Positions 60,925 to 64,000 of a stretch of 64,000 nucleotides of DNA are shown here, in pieces (position 1 is the stretch's first letter; every line of letters begins with the position of its first letter). The notes beneath the pieces are model-generated. The model did not search any database, was not told where the DNA came from, and saw only the letters and a list, made by a program, of their open reading frames with translations. Source of the stretch: Geomonas anaerohicana (GTDB lineage: Bacteria > Desulfobacterota > Desulfuromonadia > Geobacterales > Geobacteraceae); assembly GCF_016458305.1 (NCBI RefSeq), contig NZ_JAEMHL010000003.1, positions 248,001 through 312,000 of the forward strand. Direction: 5' to 3'. The position numbers and the translations under genes are program-made.

Positions 60925-61212
60925 GACGGCAGGCCTTATGAGTCTCGCTTACTCAAAGCAGCAATGCCCAAAGGTGTAGCCATGGTGGATCGATCCCAGA
61001 CTGAAGACCATCCGCTCGAATATGCCTCCTTCGAAGGAATCATCCCCGCCGGCAACTACGGTGCCGGGACCGTCCTCATCTGGGATCAAGGCTCCTGGGA
61101 ACCGCTGTAAGGCGGGAAGGGGGATTACTACCGCGGCAGGCTCCATTTCATACTGCACGGTGAGCGGCTCAAAGGCGCTGGACCCTGATCCCCGTGGCCG
61201 GATTACTTCGAG
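60925..61212 (+). pseudogene. ligD: Remnant of a LigD 3'-phosphoesterase domain
   Basis: The frame through ATG 60964 reads MPKGVAMVDRSQTEDHPLEY, then ASFEGIIPAGNYGAGTVLIW, then DQGSWEPL and a TAA at 61108-61110. It continues in frame as GDYYRGRLHFILHGERLKG, then a one-base shift near 61176 restores RWTLIPVAG. These are the conserved blocks of the LigD phosphoesterase domain, which trims 3' ends in bacterial NHEJ. The in-frame stop, frameshift and missing N-terminal active-site region show it is dead. No ligase or polymerase domain or ku gene is in the window. Confidence 0.85.
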
Positions 61213-61299
61213 CTTCGGCAAAAGTTGCCAGGTTAGAGAGCTTGACTTGCCCCCGCGGGCGGCGTTATACCTGTGCAATTCACTTTTCCCGGAGCATCC

Positions 61300-62565
61300 A
61301 TGCCCGTTCGTTTCATCCACACCTCCGACGTTCATCTCGGCAAGACCTACCGCGCCTCCGGCTGCGACGCCCAGCGTTACCAGGACTTCTTCACCACCTT
61401 CGCCGCTATCGTGGCCGATGCCGTGCACGAACAGGTCGACTTCGTCCTGATCGGCGGCGACCTGTTCCACACCGGCCAGATTCTCCCCAGGACCTTCGCC
61501 AAGACCATTGAGATCCTGCAGCCCTTGAAGGACGCCGGCATCCCCTGCCTTGCCGTGGAGGGTAACCACGACTGGATCCACCGCCGCGACAGCGTCTCCT
61601 GGATGGAAGCGCTCTCGCAACTGGGCTACATCTCCCTGCTGCGTCCCTCCAGGAGCGCCGATGGCGGCTACCTTTTTGATGCGTTTGATCCGGAGCAGGG
61701 GAGCGGCGGGCACATCGAGGTCAAAGGGGTGAATATCTACGGCCTCGGGTATATCGGCTCCCAGGCGGGCAACCATGTGCCCCGCATCTGTGACGCCATC
61801 GGCACCAAGCGCAACATCCTGCTTTTCCACGTCGGGGTCTGGACTTACTCGCCGGTAGAAATCGGCAACATAAAACCGGAGGAAGCGCAGCCCCTGGCGG
61901 CATGCTTTGATTACGTCGCCCTCGGCCACGGGCATAAACCCTACATCGTCAATGATGCCGATGGCCGCCCCTATGCCTTCAACCCCGGCTCGCCCGATTG
62001 CGTCAACTTCGGGGAGGAGCGCTACGACAAGGGGTATTACCTTGTTGCGCTGGGCCAGGACGGCAAGGTAGCGCATGAATTCCGTCGCACCACGCCGCGC
62101 CCGATGCTGGTGGTCACTGCCAACCTGGACGGGGCGGGCAACGCAACGGACGCGTTGGAGCTGTTCAAAGCCCAGATGGCGCAGAAACTCGCTGGTTGCA
62201 CGGACGAGCGAGCCCCGCTCATCGAGGTTCGTCTGGCCGGAAAGGTCGGCTTCCACCCCTTCGAGCTGAGTCGCGACCGTCTGCGCGCATCGCTGTGCGA
62301 AATCTGCGAGCCGCTGCACTTGGAGATAAAGAACCACCTCTCGCTGGTTGCTGGCGGGGGAGGGGAGGAGAAGGTCAAAAAGAGCCTCGCGGAGATCGAG
62401 CGGGACGTGCTGGGCGAGCTGATCGGTGCCAACAGCCACTACCAGGGACGTGTGGACGAACTGACGCGCCTGAGCCTGGCGCTGCGGGACCTGGTGCTCA
62501 AGGGTGACGTGGAAGGCGAGGAGCTTTTGAGTCTGCTCTCCTCGGGAGGTGACCAGTGCGCATAG
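61300..62565 (+). CDS. sbcD: SbcD/Mre11-like exonuclease subunit
   Basis: A 421-residue calcineurin-fold nuclease. Metal motifs: HTSDVHLGK (residues 7-15), IGGDLFHTG, VEGNHDW, LFHVGVW and LGHGHKPY. It pairs with the ATPase SbcC to open hairpins and process DNA ends. Start 61300 (MPVRFIHTSDVHLG) follows GGAG; in-frame ATG 61273 is unlikely. It overlaps sbcC by 10 bp. The LigD remnant upstream suggests an old DNA-repair cluster. Confidence 0.93.
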   Translation: MPVRFIHTSDVHLGKTYRASGCDAQRYQDFFTTFAAIVADAVHEQVDFVLIGGDLFHTGQILPRTFAKTIEILQPLKDAGIPCLAVEGNHDWIHRRDSVSWMEALSQLGYISLLRPSRSADGGYLFDAFDPEQGSGGHIEVKGVNIYGLGYIGSQAGNHVPRICDAIGTKRNILLFHVGVWTYSPVEIGNIKPEEAQPLAACFDYVALGHGHKPYIVNDADGRPYAFNPGSPDCVNFGEERYDKGYYLVALGQDGKVAHEFRRTTPRPMLVVTANLDGAGNATDALELFKAQMAQKLAGCTDERAPLIEVRLAGKVGFHPFELSRDRLRASLCEICEPLHLEIKNHLSLVAGGGGEEKVKKSLAEIERDVLGELIGANSHYQGRVDELTRLSLALRDLVLKGDVEGEELLSLLSSGGDQCA

Positions 62566-64000
62566 TTTCGGTCCACCTCAAGAACATCAAATCGCATCGC
62601 GACAAGGAGCTCGTCTTCTCCCCGGGGATCAACGTCCTTTCCGGTGCGAATGGTTCCGGCAAGAGCACCATCTTCGAGGCCATCGGCTATGCCCTGTTCG
62701 GCGTCGACGCCAAGGACTTCGTCTCGAATGCCGAGCGCTTCCTCACCATCGGTACCAAGCGCGGCGAAATCGCTGTCGTCTTCGAACCGGCGCCGGGAGA
62801 GCTGTACCGGGTCACGCGGACTGTAGGTGCTGCCGGGAAGTGGCTCCTGGCCAAGGAAATCGGCGACGGGTTTGAGGTCGAGGAACACGCCAACATGGAG
62901 GAGACTGAGGCGCGCATCGCGCAGTTGCTCGGACTCTCCGCGGGGCGGCCGCTGTCGGAACAGTTCAAGTTGGTTATCGGCCCCTTCCAGAACGACTTCC
63001 TCGGTCCCTTCGTGATCAAGCAGCCAGCGAAGCGTCAGGATGCCTTCGACGAGATCCTCGGCATCGATGCCTGGCGCAAGACACAAGACAAAACAAAGGT
63101 TTTGACCAGCACCATTAAGGCAAAACTCGACGTGCTGCAGGCCGAGGTGGATAGCAAGTCTGAGCAGATTGCCGTACTCCCGGCGAAAGAAGAGGAACTG
63201 GTACTCCTGCGGGCGCAGGGCGAGTTCAAGCGGGGCGAGTTGGCAACGAAGACCGCGGAGCTTGATCAGGCCACTGCCCTGTTGAACGCGCTGGAAGCGA
63301 AAAAAGAGGCGATCCAGTCAGTCCAACAGGAGGTGCAGGGGCTGCAGGAGCGTGTCGAGTCCGGCAAGAACTACGTCGCTACGCAGCAACTTCTGGTCGA
63401 ACAGTCGCAGCAGGCGGCGGCAGTCGTGGCGGCATCGGCCGCGGGCAAGCAGGCGTATGACGCGGCTGAGGCAAGGCTCAAGGAACTGCGTGAGCAGATA
63501 CAGCAGAAGCACCAACTGGAAAAGAAGCTTGCTGACCTGGAAAAGGAACAGGGGAGCGTCCAGGCGATGCTGGAGGCGGAAAGCCGCGAACTCGAGCTGG
63601 CCAAGTCGACGATGGACGCGGAGCGCAAGCGCCTGAAGAGCGACCAGGACGCACTGGCGGCGGCATTTGCGGAGCAGAAGAAGCTGGAGACCGTGTCGGC
63701 CCAGGGGCTGGCATTTGCGGAGCAGAGCCGGCTTCTTTTCCGTGAACTCCCTATGCACAACATGGAGACGACGCTTCCCTATCTCAACGTTGCCCTGAGC
63801 CGGATAGAAGAAATCGACCGGCAGATCCGGGAACGGGAGAGCGTTTTGGCCGGTTCTGCGCTCCTCAAAGCGGAGGCCGGACAGTTGGCGGCGCGCCAGC
63901 TTCGGCTGGAGCAGATCCAGGCGCGACGGTCCGAACTTGCCGGGCGCAGGCATTCGCTAATCGAGGGGCGCGACAAGATCGGGGCTGGTGCCTGCCCGTT
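62556..64000 (+). CDS. sbcC: SbcC/Rad50-like ATPase, cut by right window edge
   Basis: Open from GTG 62556 to the edge: 481 codons visible. GGGAGGTGA precedes the start, which lies inside the sbcD end. The N-terminal ATPase half has the Walker A LSGANGSGKST (residues about 28-38) and the Q-loop region SEQFKLVIGPFQNDFLGPFV. A long coiled coil runs from about residue 175 onward. The last residues are GAGACP, which fits the first half of the CxxC zinc hook, so the window ends at the coiled-coil apex. The C-terminal Walker B half is missing only because of the edge. Confidence 0.92.
   Translation, partial: MRIVSVHLKNIKSHRDKELVFSPGINVLSGANGSGKSTIFEAIGYALFGVDAKDFVSNAERFLTIGTKRGEIAVVFEPAPGELYRVTRTVGAAGKWLLAKEIGDGFEVEEHANMEETEARIAQLLGLSAGRPLSEQFKLVIGPFQNDFLGPFVIKQPAKRQDAFDEILGIDAWRKTQDKTKVLTSTIKAKLDVLQAEVDSKSEQIAVLPAKEEELVLLRAQGEFKRGELATKTAELDQATALLNALEAKKEAIQSVQQEVQGLQERVESGKNYVATQQLLVEQSQQAAAVVAASAAGKQAYDAAEARLKELREQIQQKHQLEKKLADLEKEQGSVQAMLEAESRELELAKSTMDAERKRLKSDQDALAAAFAEQKKLETVSAQGLAFAEQSRLLFRELPMHNMETTLPYLNVALSRIEEIDRQIRERESVLAGSALLKAEAGQLAARQLRLEQIQARRSELAGRRHSLIEGRDKIGAGACP

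Noticed and set aside
60949-62439. A 496-codon open frame on the minus strand opposite sbcD
   Set aside because: It is the mirror of a GC-rich gene with clear Mre11 motifs; the predicted protein has no recognisable domain and no ribosome site.

Overview
The window is chromosomal DNA of a Geobacteraceae-type bacterium (Geobacter / Geomonas / Citrifermentans group, Desulfuromonadales). Evidence: GC-rich coding sequence, a triheme c7 cytochrome and a dodecaheme cytochrome built from c7-like repeats, many sensor kinases, a PurS-PurS-PurL fusion with separate PurQ, and several families of palindromic intergenic repeats. Genus is inferred from protein style, not from a marker gene. No rRNA, prophage, insertion sequence or CRISPR array was seen.

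Layout. 1-3400: a TPR-like protein cut by the left edge (minus) and a MATE transporter. 3640-8784: sulfate assimilation genes cysH-cysD-cysN behind a sigma70-like promoter, a terminator, then a NifS-type cysteine desulfurase coupled to a GNAT acetyltransferase. 8791-11900: DinB protein, PpcA-like cytochrome c7, an unannotated 22-codon unit with its own promoter and terminator, and the divergent yeiH-like / yeiE-like pair. 11934-18903: three histidine kinases in one minus-strand operon with no DNA-binding output gene. 19100-21330: a small hydrophilic protein, tRNA-Ala, tRNA-Leu(CAG), a ferritin-like protein and two identical tRNA-Leu(GAG) genes.

21388-25002 (minus) is the glycolytic operon gap-pgk-tpiA-secG, with a terminator-like hairpin between gap and pgk. 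25282-28246: a membrane kinase and an MBL-fold hydrolase. 28360-36854: nucleotide synthesis run purB-(mscS)-purL-purQ-purF-pyrE, ended by a strong terminator. 37039-41624: YkgJ, YaeQ, an exported intradiol-dioxygenase-like protein, DUF72, the 12-heme cytochrome and a DUF4124 protein. 41713-44456: nadC-birA-coaX (cofactor synthesis). 45032-50914: an EF-G-like GTPase, then a tight four-gene block (SPOR membrane protein, unknown protein, MglA-like GTPase with altered P-loop, MgtC family). 50971-55657: rubrerythrin, cytidylate-kinase-like/BON fusion, PHP phosphoesterase, a small membrane protein, endonuclease III and a beta-hydroxyacid dehydrogenase. 56224-60804: FtsH, DUF1456, a zinc-ribbon membrane protein, a lipoprotein and an exported dienelactone hydrolase. 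60925-64000: a decayed LigD 3'-phosphoesterase fragment followed by sbcD and sbcC, the latter cut by the right edge inside its zinc hook.

Most intergenic space over 100 bp is filled by repeat families, called R1-R6 here. The best candidates for new biology are the short ORF/RNA unit at 9755-9947, the SPOR/MglA-like block at 47219-50914, and the nested repeat elements.
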